43,816 bases of DNA from Patescibacteria group bacterium. Its GTDB lineage: Bacteria; Patescibacteriota; Microgenomatia; Woykebacterales; RBG-16-39-9b. The notes under the pieces are model-generated. The model saw only the letters and a list, made by a program, of their open reading frames with translations, was not told the DNA's origin and did no database searches. The DNA is taken from positions 1-43,816 of the forward strand of contig JACZRW010000004.1 in NCBI GenBank assembly GCA_022574495.1, read 5' to 3'. Positions 8,193-18,000 of the stretch are shown in pieces. The position numbers were made by a program, and so were the translations under genes. Numbering within the stretch: position 1 is the stretch's first letter; the number at the start of each line of letters is the position of its first letter.

Positions 8193-8198
8193 GAGGGA

Positions 8199-8227
8199 AT
8201 TTTATCAGTTTGATAGACCCACTGCAA
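8199..8227 (-). promoter_or_regulatory. Promoter of the S51 peptidase-cutA operon
   Basis: Minus strand: TTGCAG (8222-8227), 17-nt spacer, TAAAAT (8199-8204), then 6 nt to the ATG at 8192. This predicts a leaderless mRNA; there is no Shine-Dalgarno sequence. Confidence 0.65.
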
Positions 8228-8275
8228 ACACTTGGAAAGTTTATGGGCAAATTGGTAAGATCTCTCACCTCCCTT

Positions 8276-8629
8276 CTAATTCACACGAGATCTTCCAATC
8301 ATGATTAAGAAATAATCCACTAGGCCAGGTATTGGATCAGCACTAAACTCAAATGTTCTAGTACCAGCCAATACCTTTACTCGCCCCACTGCACCGTTTT
8401 CTTCACGCTCAACTTCAGTTAAAACTTGCAGAAGCGGGTTGCGGTGTATGTATTGAGACAATTCCACAAACATGGCTAACTCAATCATCTTTGTTCGGAT
8501 CACTTCACGCTCTAGCTTAATTGATTGATCGAACTTCTTGGTCTCTCTACGACTCAGTAATACCAAAAATAGCATGAAGGTCATGATAACTGGAGATACT
8601 ACCCACGAAAACAGGGTTTCCATTTCCAT
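8276..8629 (-). CDS. Small membrane protein of unknown function
   Basis: 117 residues. An N-terminal membrane helix (VVSPVIMTFMLFLVLLSRR) is followed by a helical segment rich in charged residues and a short C-terminal domain (VKVLAGTRTFEFSADPIPGL). No recognisable family. Unlike its neighbours it has a Shine-Dalgarno-like AAAGGAG/GAAAGG run before the ATG. An ATG two codons downstream is an alternative start. Confidence 0.6.
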   Translation of the reverse strand: MEMETLFSWVVSPVIMTFMLFLVLLSRRETKKFDQSIKLEREVIRTKMIELAMFVELSQYIHRNPLLQVLTEVEREENGAVGRVKVLAGTRTFEFSADPIPGLVDYFLIMIGRSRVN

Positions 8630-8712
8630 CCTTTCGAAGCTCCTTTCTTCTTATTGGATCTAGTTTCTGTTTGAGCAGAAGGATCTTACTATTTTATAGG
8701 TGAGAAAGCAAA

Positions 8713-9171
8713 TTAGTTTACTTGTTCGTCGTTTAAGAAGACGGTAACGGTGGCGTCTTCTGAAACTTGTACTTCTCCAGAAAATTCTTTTTCTGTCACT
8801 ACTTGTGCACACACGTTTACGTTTTCTAAATCGTCAACTGCGAGTTCATTAACATTTAGTTTTATTTGCACTTGTTCAGGAAAAGATTCTAGTACATTTG
8901 CCTTTACTTCCAACGTATAACAAGGGGTGGGGACTTGTACACTACCACTGTATTTTAATACCCCATTTTCATAAGTGGTTTTTACCGTTACTTGATCGGT
9001 ATTTACTACAGTTTTAGTATCAGATTTCTGGGTGGTATTAACAACGTTATTTATTTGAGGATTTATCCCTTCTTGGTATTTCATACCTAAATAAAAACCA
9101 ACGAATGGTAAAGCGATAAATAAAACCATGGCGATAACTTTTGAATACCAAGTTACTTGATTATATTTCAT
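8713..9171 (-). CDS. Secreted/anchored small protein with CPR-type leader
   Basis: 152 residues. The N-terminal WYSKVIAMVLFIALPFVGF plus LGMKYQ resembles a leader I associate with many small exported proteins of Patescibacteria. It is followed by a Thr/Val/Asn-rich linker and a beta-rich domain. Two Cys (PTPCYTLEV and VNVCAQVV) could form a disulfide outside the cell. Function unknown. A TGGTAAAAT box 6 nt before the ATG suggests leaderless expression. Its promoter overlaps that of the divergent cyclophilin gene. Confidence 0.75.
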   Translation of the reverse strand: MKYNQVTWYSKVIAMVLFIALPFVGFYLGMKYQEGINPQINNVVNTTQKSDTKTVVNTDQVTVKTTYENGVLKYSGSVQVPTPCYTLEVKANVLESFPEQVQIKLNVNELAVDDLENVNVCAQVVTEKEFSGEVQVSEDATVTVFLNDEQVN

Positions 9172-9177
9172 AACTAA

Positions 9178-9202
9178 ATTTTACCAGATTACATGTTATA
9201 AT
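9178..9202. promoter_or_regulatory. Divergent pair of leaderless promoters
   Basis: Minus strand: extended -10 TGGTAAAAT (TAAAAT at 9178-9183), 6 nt from the ATG at 9171. Plus strand: extended -10 TGTTATAAT (TATAAT at 9197-9202), 7 nt from the ATG at 9210. The two -10 boxes are only 13 bp apart, so the two polymerases probably exclude each other. Confidence 0.65.
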
Positions 9203-9209
9203 GATCCCC

Positions 9210-9806
9210 ATGAATAATTTTTGGCTAATTGTAATAATCATCATTTTTGTAATTGGAGCAGGATTTGTATTGGTAAGATCAGGAGATAATGCTAATATAA
9301 ATACTGTGGAAGAAGCCACTCAGAGTGCAAATCTTTCCGGAAAATATACTGAATTCCCTGGAGAACTTTCTGAAGAAGAATTAACCGGAAAAAATATTCG
9401 TATAGAAACTTCGAAAGGTACCATTGAGTTTGAACTTTTTGGAAAAGATGCTCCAAAAGCGGTTAGCAATTTTATTTTTCTTACTAACGAAGGCTACTAC
9501 AATGGCTTAACCTTTCACCGAAGAGATGAAGGATTCGTCATTCAAGGAGGGGATCCTTCAGGAGATGGATCTGGTGGCCCAGGTTATCAATTTGAAGATG
9601 AGACAGTTACCAAAAATTACGATAAAGGAATAGTAGCCATGGCAAATGCCGGTCCAAACACAAATGGAAGCCAATTTTTCATAATGCTCGCCGATAATGA
9701 TACCCTCCCCAAAAATTTCACTATATTTGGAAAGGTTACCAAAGGTATAGACGTGGTAGATAAAATCCAAGTCGGCGATGTGATGGATAAGGTGAATGTT
9801 TTCTAA
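9210..9806 (+). CDS. Peptidyl-prolyl cis-trans isomerase, cyclophilin type, membrane anchored
   Basis: About 198 residues: an N-terminal membrane helix (NNFWLIVIIIIFVIGAGFVLV), a linker, then a complete cyclophilin domain. Conserved active-site blocks are FHRRDEGFVIQGGDP (catalytic Arg), AMANAGPNTNGSQFFI and the loop before FTIFGKV. The isomerase domain should lie outside the cytoplasmic membrane and assist folding of exported proteins. I prefer the ATG at 9210 because the TATAAT box lies 7 nt before it; the track start at 9201 overlaps that box. First gene of an operon with the redoxin (2-bp gap) and the alpha/beta hydrolase. Confidence 0.92.
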   Translation: MNNFWLIVIIIIFVIGAGFVLVRSGDNANINTVEEATQSANLSGKYTEFPGELSEEELTGKNIRIETSKGTIEFELFGKDAPKAVSNFIFLTNEGYYNGLTFHRRDEGFVIQGGDPSGDGSGGPGYQFEDETVTKNYDKGIVAMANAGPNTNGSQFFIMLADNDTLPKNFTIFGKVTKGIDVVDKIQVGDVMDKVNVF

Positions 9807-9808
9807 TT

Positions 9809-10360
9809 ATGGCTATTGAATCAACCACTATAAATCTTGGCACAAAAGCAGAAGATTTCGATCTCCCCGCCACTGATGGTAAAATCTATTCTCTAAATTC
9901 ATTTAAAGATTCAAAAGGCTTGGTGATTGCTTTTACCTGCAACCACTGCCCTTATGCTCAAGCGGCCTGGCCAATTTTAACAAAACTCGCCGATGAATTT
10001 ATAGATAAGGGGATTTCTTTCGTAGGGATAAATCCAAATGATGAAAATCTTTATCCGGAAGATAGTTTTGAAGTGATGAAGGAAAAAATAGATGAATGGG
10101 GAATAAATTTTCCATATCTTCGAGATGAGGAACAAGAGGTTGCCAGAAAATATGGTGCAGTTTGCACTCCTGAGATTTTTGTTTACGATCAAGATCGTAA
10201 ACTATACTACCATGGACGAGTAAATGATAATTGGAAGGAACCAGAAAAAGTAACTAAAGAAGATCTCAAAGATGCTCTAAATTCACTATTCCAAGGAAAA
10301 TCAGCCCCAACAGACCAAAACCCTTCAATGGGTTGTTCGATAAAATGGAAAGATAGTTAA
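9809..10360 (+). CDS. Thioredoxin-fold redoxin (peroxiredoxin-like) protein
   Basis: 183 residues, AhpC/TSA-redoxin family, Prx-like subgroup. TCNHCPYAQ places a CxxC at Cys44/Cys47. VCTPEIFVYD is the conserved cis-Pro region and GCSIKWK near the C-terminus is typical of this subgroup. It has no signal peptide. It probably reduces peroxides or acts as a thiol oxidoreductase; the exact substrate is not deducible. It starts 2 bp after the cyclophilin stop, and its own TAA shares a base with the ATG of the next gene. Confidence 0.88.
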   Translation: MAIESTTINLGTKAEDFDLPATDGKIYSLNSFKDSKGLVIAFTCNHCPYAQAAWPILTKLADEFIDKGISFVGINPNDENLYPEDSFEVMKEKIDEWGINFPYLRDEEQEVARKYGAVCTPEIFVYDQDRKLYYHGRVNDNWKEPEKVTKEDLKDALNSLFQGKSAPTDQNPSMGCSIKWKDS

Positions 10361-11253
10361 TGAAAAGAAATCGTAAACTAATCCTAATCCTCCTAATCTT
10401 TTTTATCTTAATCTACATCGGGTTCTCATTTTTTGTAGCTAATGAAATGACTAAACCAATGGCCCCCAGACTAGATGTTTACCCAACTGTTGTTTCGGAA
10501 AATTTTGAGGCTATCGAGTTTAAATCTACTGATGATTTAACCTTGAAAGGCTGGTTGTTCAGTACCGATACGAGTAAATTAGTGATCATGGTCCCAGGTC
10601 TTACCCAAAACAGGATCAACACTGCCTATTACGCCATATGGATTGCAAAAGATTTGGTGGGGGCGGGATACAACGTGATAATGTACGATCCTCGTGCAAC
10701 TGGACTATCAGAAGGGGATAGAGTTTCATATGGAAAATTTGAAGTAGCCGATATTCTGGGGGCAGTTGAATTTGCTAAAGGGCGTGGGTTCAAACCGGAA
10801 AAAATTGCGATTTTAGGAGATTCTACTGGTGCAATCACTATCTTAATGGCGGCAGATAAGCTAAACAAGGTTGGCGCTCTAATAATAGATTCCGCCGCCA
10901 CAAATTTTAAACCGTTAATAATAAATAGACTTTGGACAGAAAAAAACGTTCCAACTTTCTTTGCTCCAGCAATTTTCTTTTTCACTGATACAGTATTTAA
11001 AACCAAAATCGGAGAGGTAAAACCAATCGAACAATTACCCCTAGTACCTGAACGGAGATTTTTGTACTTACACGGGGAATCAGATGATTTATTTCCTATA
11101 GATGAAAGTAAGAGATTGCTTGAAGCCTCCAATCCTGAGAGCAAGCTGGTAATTTTCTCAAAAGGAAACCATGTGGAGACTTTTAAATCAGACCCAGATC
11201 TTTACAGAAAAGAAATATTCAATTTTCTAGAAAGTGAGCTAGGAGATTTGTAA
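10360..11253 (+). CDS. Alpha/beta hydrolase with N-terminal membrane helix
   Basis: 297 residues. A membrane segment (ILILLIFFILIYIGFSFFV) precedes an alpha/beta-hydrolase fold of the serine aminopeptidase/monoacylglycerol lipase type. GDSTG carries the nucleophile Ser155, the acid is in HGESDDLFP, and the His is in KGNHVETF. MVPGLTQNR supplies the oxyanion-side loop. The catalytic domain is likely extracellular. Substrate unknown: a lipid or peptide ester is only a guess. Last gene of the operon; it ends 24 bp from convergent rpoC. Confidence 0.85.
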   Translation: MKRNRKLILILLIFFILIYIGFSFFVANEMTKPMAPRLDVYPTVVSENFEAIEFKSTDDLTLKGWLFSTDTSKLVIMVPGLTQNRINTAYYAIWIAKDLVGAGYNVIMYDPRATGLSEGDRVSYGKFEVADILGAVEFAKGRGFKPEKIAILGDSTGAITILMAADKLNKVGALIIDSAATNFKPLIINRLWTEKNVPTFFAPAIFFFTDTVFKTKIGEVKPIEQLPLVPERRFLYLHGESDDLFPIDESKRLLEASNPESKLVIFSKGNHVETFKSDPDLYRKEIFNFLESELGDL

Positions 11254-11277
11254 TTAAATATAAAAGTATAGCAGTGT

Positions 11278-14200
11278 CTATTCTGTCCTAACAACTTCTT
11301 TATTCTCTATTTTAACTTCTTTCAGTTTCACTTTTTCTGCTGAAACTACTGATTTCTCTATATCCGATGCCTCTTTTACTCTATCAAGTCTTGCTCTCTC
11401 ACCGGTTGGAATCAATCTACCTATAATTACATTTTCTTTAAGACCTCTAAGATAATCCACTTTTCCGGAAATTGCTGCGTCTCTAAGAACAGATGTAGTT
11501 TCTTGAAAACTAGCTGCCGATAGTACAGATTCAGTATAAAGAGATGCTCTTGTTATACCTAAAATAACTACAGAGGCTGTGGATGGTTCTCCACCTTCAG
11601 CTAAAACTTTTGCATTTTCTTCTGCGAATCTTGTTTTATCTACAAGCTCACCTGGCAACAGGGGAGTATCTCCCGAAGACTCTATTTTAACTTTTTCTCC
11701 CATTTTTCTTACTATTACCTCAAAATGTTTGTCGTTAATAGGGGCTCCTTGAGACTCATAAACCCGTTGAAGCCCGTGTATTATGTACTGCTGAACCGCT
11801 TTTATTCCCTTAAGCTCTAGAAGGAGCTTCAAATCTAGATGACCACCGGTCAATCTATCACCAACTTCAACTTCCTGTCCATCTTTTACTAATAAATCTG
11901 AAGAAACAGGGATCACATATTCTTTATCCTCTTTTGAGGATTTTTCTTTAGATCTCACCTTTACCTTTCTTCCTTCGTCTGATTCAATGAGTTCTACTTT
12001 TCCAGAAATCTCAGTAATAACTGCAGCGGTCTTTGGTAATCTACACTCAAAAATTTCATCAACACGTGGTAATCCTTGAGTGATATCAAGACCAACCACA
12101 CCTCCTAAGTGAAAAGTACGCATAGTCAACTGAGTTCCAGGTTCACCAATAGATTGGGCTGAAATTATGCCTACCGGAGTACCAATTGAAACAAGTTTCT
12201 TAACCGATAAGTCAATACCATAACAACTTATACACATACCATACTTAGTTTCACAAGTAAATGGGGATCTTACAATAGCTCTAGAAATTTTAGCTTTTTG
12301 CACCTTTTCATAATTATCTTCGGCAATCAACTGACCCCTCTTCAAAACCAGTTTGTTTTTTTCATCTAGTAAATTCTCAGCTAGCACCCTACCAAAAAGC
12401 CTATTCACCAATGGAGTACTTCGTTCCCCCTCTTCATCTATAAGAATGCCTTCCTTAGTCTTACAATCCTCCTCCCTAATTATAACGTCATGAGCAACAT
12501 CTACTAACCTTCTAGTCAAATATCCAGCGTCTGCTGTCTTCAGTGCTTTATCAACTAATCCTTTCCTAGCACCTCTCGTTGAAGTAAAGTATTCGTAAAT
12601 ATCTAACCCTTCTCTAAAATTACTTTTTGATGGGAGTTCAACTATTCTACCTAAAGGATCAGCAACCAATCCCCTCATACCAGCTAATTGCTTTATCTGG
12701 TCTCTTGAACCACGAGCACCAGATTCTTGCATCAACTTAAGGGGGTTATCTTTGGAGAGGTTTAACCAAGTTTTTTCATCAATATCAGCCGTAACATTAG
12801 ACCAAACTTCTTCTACCAATCGTGTTTTCTCATTCTCAGTTATTAATCCTTTTTGGAAGTTATCATCTATATCCCCCACCTTATTATCAGCTTGTTTTAT
12901 TAAATCCTTCTTTTCTTTAATTATTTCACTATCCGTAATAGACAATGAGATACCAGAATCTGTCGCAAAACTAAAACCAAGGTCTTTTATATAATCTATA
13001 AGTTGTACTGTTTTATCTACACCAAATCTATTTTGGCTTTCCGTCAGAATTTTTTTAAGATCTGAGCCTACTATATCCTTATTGAAAAAGCTAAACTCTT
13101 TAGGCAAACCATCATTAAATATTACTCTTCCAACAGTAGTAGTAATAATTTCCTTTTCATACAAAATTTTAATTGGTTCACGAAGATTTAGATTATGTGA
13201 CTGGTAAGCTGTGATCGCTTCTTCTTGAGTAAGAACTCCATTTGGTTCTCCATCTTCCATCTGAGTCAGATAATAAATACCAAAGAAGACGTCGCGGTTA
13301 GGTGTCATTATAGGCTCACCATCCGCAGGTCTCAATAGATTATTAGTAGACATCATAAGATTGATTGCTTCATCCTGAGCCGCCTTTGAAAGAGGAATGT
13401 GAATCGCCATTTGATCCCCATCAAAATCTGCTCCATATCCAGCACACACTGATGGGTGAATACCGATTGCGCTCCCTTCTGTTAAAATTGGGTAAAAAGC
13501 TTGAAACCCTAACCTGTGCAAAGTCGGGGCTCTGTTTAATAGCACTGGGTGTCCTTTGATGACTGATTCTAAGATATCCCAAACCTCCTCATCCCGTTTT
13601 TCAAAAATATTTTTGGCGCTTTTTACATTTGGTGCATACCCTTGAAAAATTAATTCTCTTAGTACATAAGGTTTAAAAAGCTCTAGCGCCATTTCTTTAG
13701 GAATTCTACATTCATTAAGTTTAATATCTGGAGCAACAATGATTACACTTCTTCCCGAATAATCTACCCTCTTACCCAAAAGATTTTGCCGAAATCTTCC
13801 TTGCTTTCCCTTCAACATATCCGAAAGTGAACGAAGTTGCTGTCCAGCAACCGCTCTCGTTGCTGGTTTTTGGGGAGAATCTATCAATGCATCCACTGCT
13901 TCCTGTAACATTCTCTTTTCGTTACGTAAAATTATTTCTGGTGCGCCAAGATCTGACAATCTTTTTAAACGGTTATTTCTATTTATTACTCTTCTATACA
14001 AATCGTTCAAATCAGATGTTGCAAAACGTCCTCCAGAAAGTTGAACCATTGGACGTAAATCTGGAGGTATAACAGGTAGATAACTTAGAATCATTCTATC
14101 CACACTAACTCCTGAATTTCGAAGTCCTTCAACAATCCTTAGAGTTTTTGTGGCTTTTAGCTGCTTTGGCCCTGAACTATTTTGGACAATCTCCCGAAGC

Positions 14201-15051
14201 TCTTTAGACATCTTCGCCAGATCAATGGTTTTGAGAATTTTTAGGAGGGCCTCCGCTCCCATACCAACTTTAGCAAAAGATTCAATTCCGTAATCAACAA
14301 ATTTTAGATACTCATCCTCAGTAAGTAAAGATTGTTTTGCAACCGCTTCAACTTTATCTAACAAATTCTTGTTTTCCAATTCTATTTTACCAATCTCTGC
14401 TATCTCTTCATCTTTAATATTTGCAATTTTAGCTTTCATTTTGAGCCTTATCTCATCAATTATGAGTTCCTTTTGCTCTTTATTCTTAATACCCAGTTTC
14501 TTAATATCTTTCTTCTCTTCTTTTTCTACTTCTAGTATTCTTTTCTTGAATTCCTTCTTAATACCTTCTTTTTCTTTTTCCTCTCTCTCCTTAATCTTAG
14601 TGAGTGCCCCTTTCCTCTTATCTTCATTAACATCAGTGACGAGATATTGCGCAAAATAAATAATAGAATCCAAACTCCTCGGAGAAATGTCTAAAAGCTG
14701 AGACAGCTTTGAAGGAGAACCTCTGAAAAACCACACATGAGCTATGGGAGCCGCCAAATTTATGTGTCCCATTCTTTCTCTTCGCACCTTTGATTGGGTA
14801 ACTTCAACACCACACTTATCACAAATCACACCTCTATAGCGTATTCTCTTATACTTTCCACAATAACACTCCCAGTCCTTGGTGGGACCAAATATTTTTT
14901 CGTCAAATAGACCATCTTTCTCAGGCCTAAAAGTCCTATAATTTATTGTTTCTGGTTTTGTAACTTCACCATAAGACCAACCGGCAATATCGTCCGCCGA
15001 AGCTAAAATTATTCTTAATGCTTCAAAATCTTTGATTTCTCCAACGCTCAT
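11278..15051 (-). CDS. rpoC: DNA-directed RNA polymerase beta' subunit
   Basis: 1257 residues. The N-terminal zinc site is CYCGKYKRIRYRGVICDKC (Cys62, 64, 77, 80). The catalytic Mg-binding loop is ADFDGDQMAIH. Other conserved blocks are LLNRAPTLHRLG (bridge to active site), GARGSRDQIKQLAGMRGLV, the second zinc site CETKYGMCISC and GEPGTQLTMRTFHLGG. Residues ~144-235 form a long Lys/Glu-rich coiled coil between the zinc domain and the clamp, absent from E. coli-type sequences at this place. The start abuts the rpoB stop with no gap; AAGGAGG inside the rpoB end is its Shine-Dalgarno sequence. Confidence 0.98.
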   Translation of the reverse strand: MSVGEIKDFEALRIILASADDIAGWSYGEVTKPETINYRTFRPEKDGLFDEKIFGPTKDWECYCGKYKRIRYRGVICDKCGVEVTQSKVRRERMGHINLAAPIAHVWFFRGSPSKLSQLLDISPRSLDSIIYFAQYLVTDVNEDKRKGALTKIKEREEKEKEGIKKEFKKRILEVEKEEKKDIKKLGIKNKEQKELIIDEIRLKMKAKIANIKDEEIAEIGKIELENKNLLDKVEAVAKQSLLTEDEYLKFVDYGIESFAKVGMGAEALLKILKTIDLAKMSKELREIVQNSSGPKQLKATKTLRIVEGLRNSGVSVDRMILSYLPVIPPDLRPMVQLSGGRFATSDLNDLYRRVINRNNRLKRLSDLGAPEIILRNEKRMLQEAVDALIDSPQKPATRAVAGQQLRSLSDMLKGKQGRFRQNLLGKRVDYSGRSVIIVAPDIKLNECRIPKEMALELFKPYVLRELIFQGYAPNVKSAKNIFEKRDEEVWDILESVIKGHPVLLNRAPTLHRLGFQAFYPILTEGSAIGIHPSVCAGYGADFDGDQMAIHIPLSKAAQDEAINLMMSTNNLLRPADGEPIMTPNRDVFFGIYYLTQMEDGEPNGVLTQEEAITAYQSHNLNLREPIKILYEKEIITTTVGRVIFNDGLPKEFSFFNKDIVGSDLKKILTESQNRFGVDKTVQLIDYIKDLGFSFATDSGISLSITDSEIIKEKKDLIKQADNKVGDIDDNFQKGLITENEKTRLVEEVWSNVTADIDEKTWLNLSKDNPLKLMQESGARGSRDQIKQLAGMRGLVADPLGRIVELPSKSNFREGLDIYEYFTSTRGARKGLVDKALKTADAGYLTRRLVDVAHDVIIREEDCKTKEGILIDEEGERSTPLVNRLFGRVLAENLLDEKNKLVLKRGQLIAEDNYEKVQKAKISRAIVRSPFTCETKYGMCISCYGIDLSVKKLVSIGTPVGIISAQSIGEPGTQLTMRTFHLGGVVGLDITQGLPRVDEIFECRLPKTAAVITEISGKVELIESDEGRKVKVRSKEKSSKEDKEYVIPVSSDLLVKDGQEVEVGDRLTGGHLDLKLLLELKGIKAVQQYIIHGLQRVYESQGAPINDKHFEVIVRKMGEKVKIESSGDTPLLPGELVDKTRFAEENAKVLAEGGEPSTASVVILGITRASLYTESVLSAASFQETTSVLRDAAISGKVDYLRGLKENVIIGRLIPTGERARLDRVKEASDIEKSVVSAEKVKLKEVKIENKEVVRTE

Positions 15052-18000
15052 TTATTTTTCCTCCTTACCACTATCCTTCAAACTATGTTCTAAGGATATA
15101 TCAGATGTCTTGGAAGAGACTTCTTTACCGTTGACAACTAACTCTTTTACCTTTTCTTCCATCGTATCCTCTTCTTTTGTGTCCTTTTCAGATTCTTCTT
15201 TTCCATCGTCCACTTTGGCCCCTAATAATTCTACTTTCAACCCCAAACCATTTAATTCTTTCACTAAAACCTTAAATGATTCTGGGACTGTGGATTCAGG
15301 AATATCTACTCCTTTAACAATCGCCTCAAAGGCTTTGGCTCTTCCAACAACATCATCGGATTTGATAGTAAGCATTTCCTGCAATGTATGGGCTGCTCCA
15401 TATGCTTCAAGAGCCCAAACTTCCATTTCCCCTAAACGCTGGCCACCCATCTGAGCCTTACCACCAAGAGGTTGCTGAGTAACTAAAGAGTAAGGACCCG
15501 TGCTTCTAGCATGAACTTTCTCATCCACCATGTGCACTAGTTTCAATATGTACCCTATACCAACTGTGATTTTATTACTGTAAGGTTCTCCGGTTTTCCC
15601 ATCGCGAAGCATTATCTTACCATCCAGTGGGAGTTTAGCTTTTTTTAATTCCTCCTCTAGTTGCTCTTCGGATGAACCACCAAAAGCAGGGACCGCTGCT
15701 TTATAACCAAGTTTCTTTGCGGCCCAACCCAAATGGGTTTCCAAAAGCTGTCCTAAATTCATTCTAGAAATTACTGATAAAGGAGATAAAATAATGTCAA
15801 TTGGAGTACCATCCTCTAAATAGGGCATATCAGCAATTGGTACTACCGTAGAAATTACTCCTTTATTACCGTGGCGCCCAGCAAGCTTATCGCCAATAGT
15901 TACTTTCCTTGTTTGAGCAACTTTTACTTTTACTAATCTTTGAACACCTGGTTCCAATTCATCATTAGCCTCTTTGGACAAAATTTGAATCCCAATTACG
16001 GTACCTTTTTCACCATGGGGTATTCTCAAAGAGGTATCTCTTACTTCTCGAGCTTTTTCTCCAAAAATAGCTCTCAAAAGCCTCTCTTCGGAAGTTAGTT
16101 CGGTCTCACCTTTAGGGGTAATTTTTCCCACTAATATATCGTTAGGTCTTACTTCAGCACCAATATATACAATTCCCTGCTCGTCTAGATTTGCTAGTGC
16201 TTCTTCACTTACGTTTGGTATATCTCTTGTTGTTTCTTCCGGTCCTAGTTTAGTTTCGGTAACCGAAGACTCATACTCCTCAATATGAATTGAGGTTAGA
16301 ATATCTTCTTTTACTAAACGGTCAGAAATAATAATTGCATCTTCATAACCATATCCTTCCCAGGACATATAAGCGACTAATAAGTTTTTTCCTAAAGAAA
16401 GTTCTCCGTTGTCTGTAACTGGACCATCAACTATTAATTGTCCTTCACTCACTTTATCTGAAATTGATACTAAAGATCTTTGACTGTAAGCAGTATTTTG
16501 ATTGGACTTGGTGAATTTCTTCAACTTTATCTTGTATTCTTTCTTATCCTTTTTACCCTTAATTATAATTTCTTGGCCGTCTACATATGTAACTACGCCA
16601 TCTACTGGGCTCTTAGCAACCCTACCTATATTCTCCCCCACTACCTTCTCCATACCTGTACCAACAATAGGCGTCTCTAGTCTTACTAATGGTACAGCTT
16701 GACCCTGCATATTCGCTCCCATCAAAGCCCGGTTAGCATCATCATGGGCCAAAAAGGGAATAAGCGAAGAGGAAGCACCTACTATCTGCCACGGCGCTAC
16801 ATCTACATAGTCAACTTGATCTGCTGGACCTGTGGTAAATGAGGATTTATGTCTGATTGGTACTCTTTTATCCAAAATATGTCCGTTTTTATCTGTCTGT
16901 ATGTTTGCATGAGAAATTCTGAAATTTTCCTCATCATCTGCCATCAACCAATCTACATCATCAGTTATCTTGGGTTTCCCGTTCTTACCCTTTATAACTT
17001 TTCTATAAGGTGTTTCCAAAAAACCATACTCGTTAATTTTTCCCAACAGTGCTAGATGAGTAATTAACCCAATGTTTGGTCCTTCTGGAGACTTAATCGG
17101 ATCTATCCTACCGTATTGTGAATTGTTTACGTCGTGAACAGAAAAGCTTGCTCTCTCTCTTGTAAGACCACCAGGACCCATAACTGAAAGTCTCCTAAGA
17201 TGTTCTAGTTCAGAAAGAGAATTTATTTGATCCATAAATTGGGAAAGTTGACTACCGGCAAAGAATTCATTCAATCTTGCTACTACTGGCCGGGCATTAA
17301 TTAGGCTGGTTGGAGTAACCGCCATCACATCTGCTGATATACCCATCCTCTCTTTTATAACTCGCTCCATTTGAAGAAGCCCAACTCTAAGTGTATTTTG
17401 AATCAACTCTCCGACAGCCCTCAAGCGCCTATTTCCTAAGTGATCTATATCATCAGGAGATCCTTCTCGATTGTTTAATTTAATAAGCATCTTTACCACC
17501 GCTACTATATCTTCTGGTCTTAAAATCCAGTTACTTGGATTGTTTGGTGTCTCAAGTCCCAACCTTTTATTTAATTTGTACCTTCCAACTTTACCTAACG
17601 AGTATCTTTTAGAATTAAAGAAAAGATTCTCTAGAAGTGTCTTTGCGTTTTCAAGTACAGCCGGATCTCCTGGTCGCATCTTGTGATAAATCTCAAGAAA
17701 CGCTTCATCTGAACTACTTGTAGGATCCTTTTTAAGGGTGGTCTCAATAAACTTGTAACCGCTACTTTTTTCTAAGTCAGCAAATTGTTCAAGTATTTTT
17801 TCGTTAGTTCCATAACCCACTACTCTTAACAAAATGGTGACTGGGATTCTTCTTTTTCTATCTATTCTTACCGTTAAAACATTGTTTTTTCCAGTTTCAA
17901 ATTCTAGCCAGCTTCCTCTAGTAGGCCTAAGTTCTGCTTTATAAAGCGGCCTTCCTGTCGTTGGATCAATATTTTCTGTATAGAATATCCCAGGACTTCT

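Noticed and set aside
14369-14659. 96-residue Ser/Phe/Leu/Ile-rich plus-strand ORF
   Set aside because: Antisense shadow of the Lys/Glu-rich coiled coil of RpoC.
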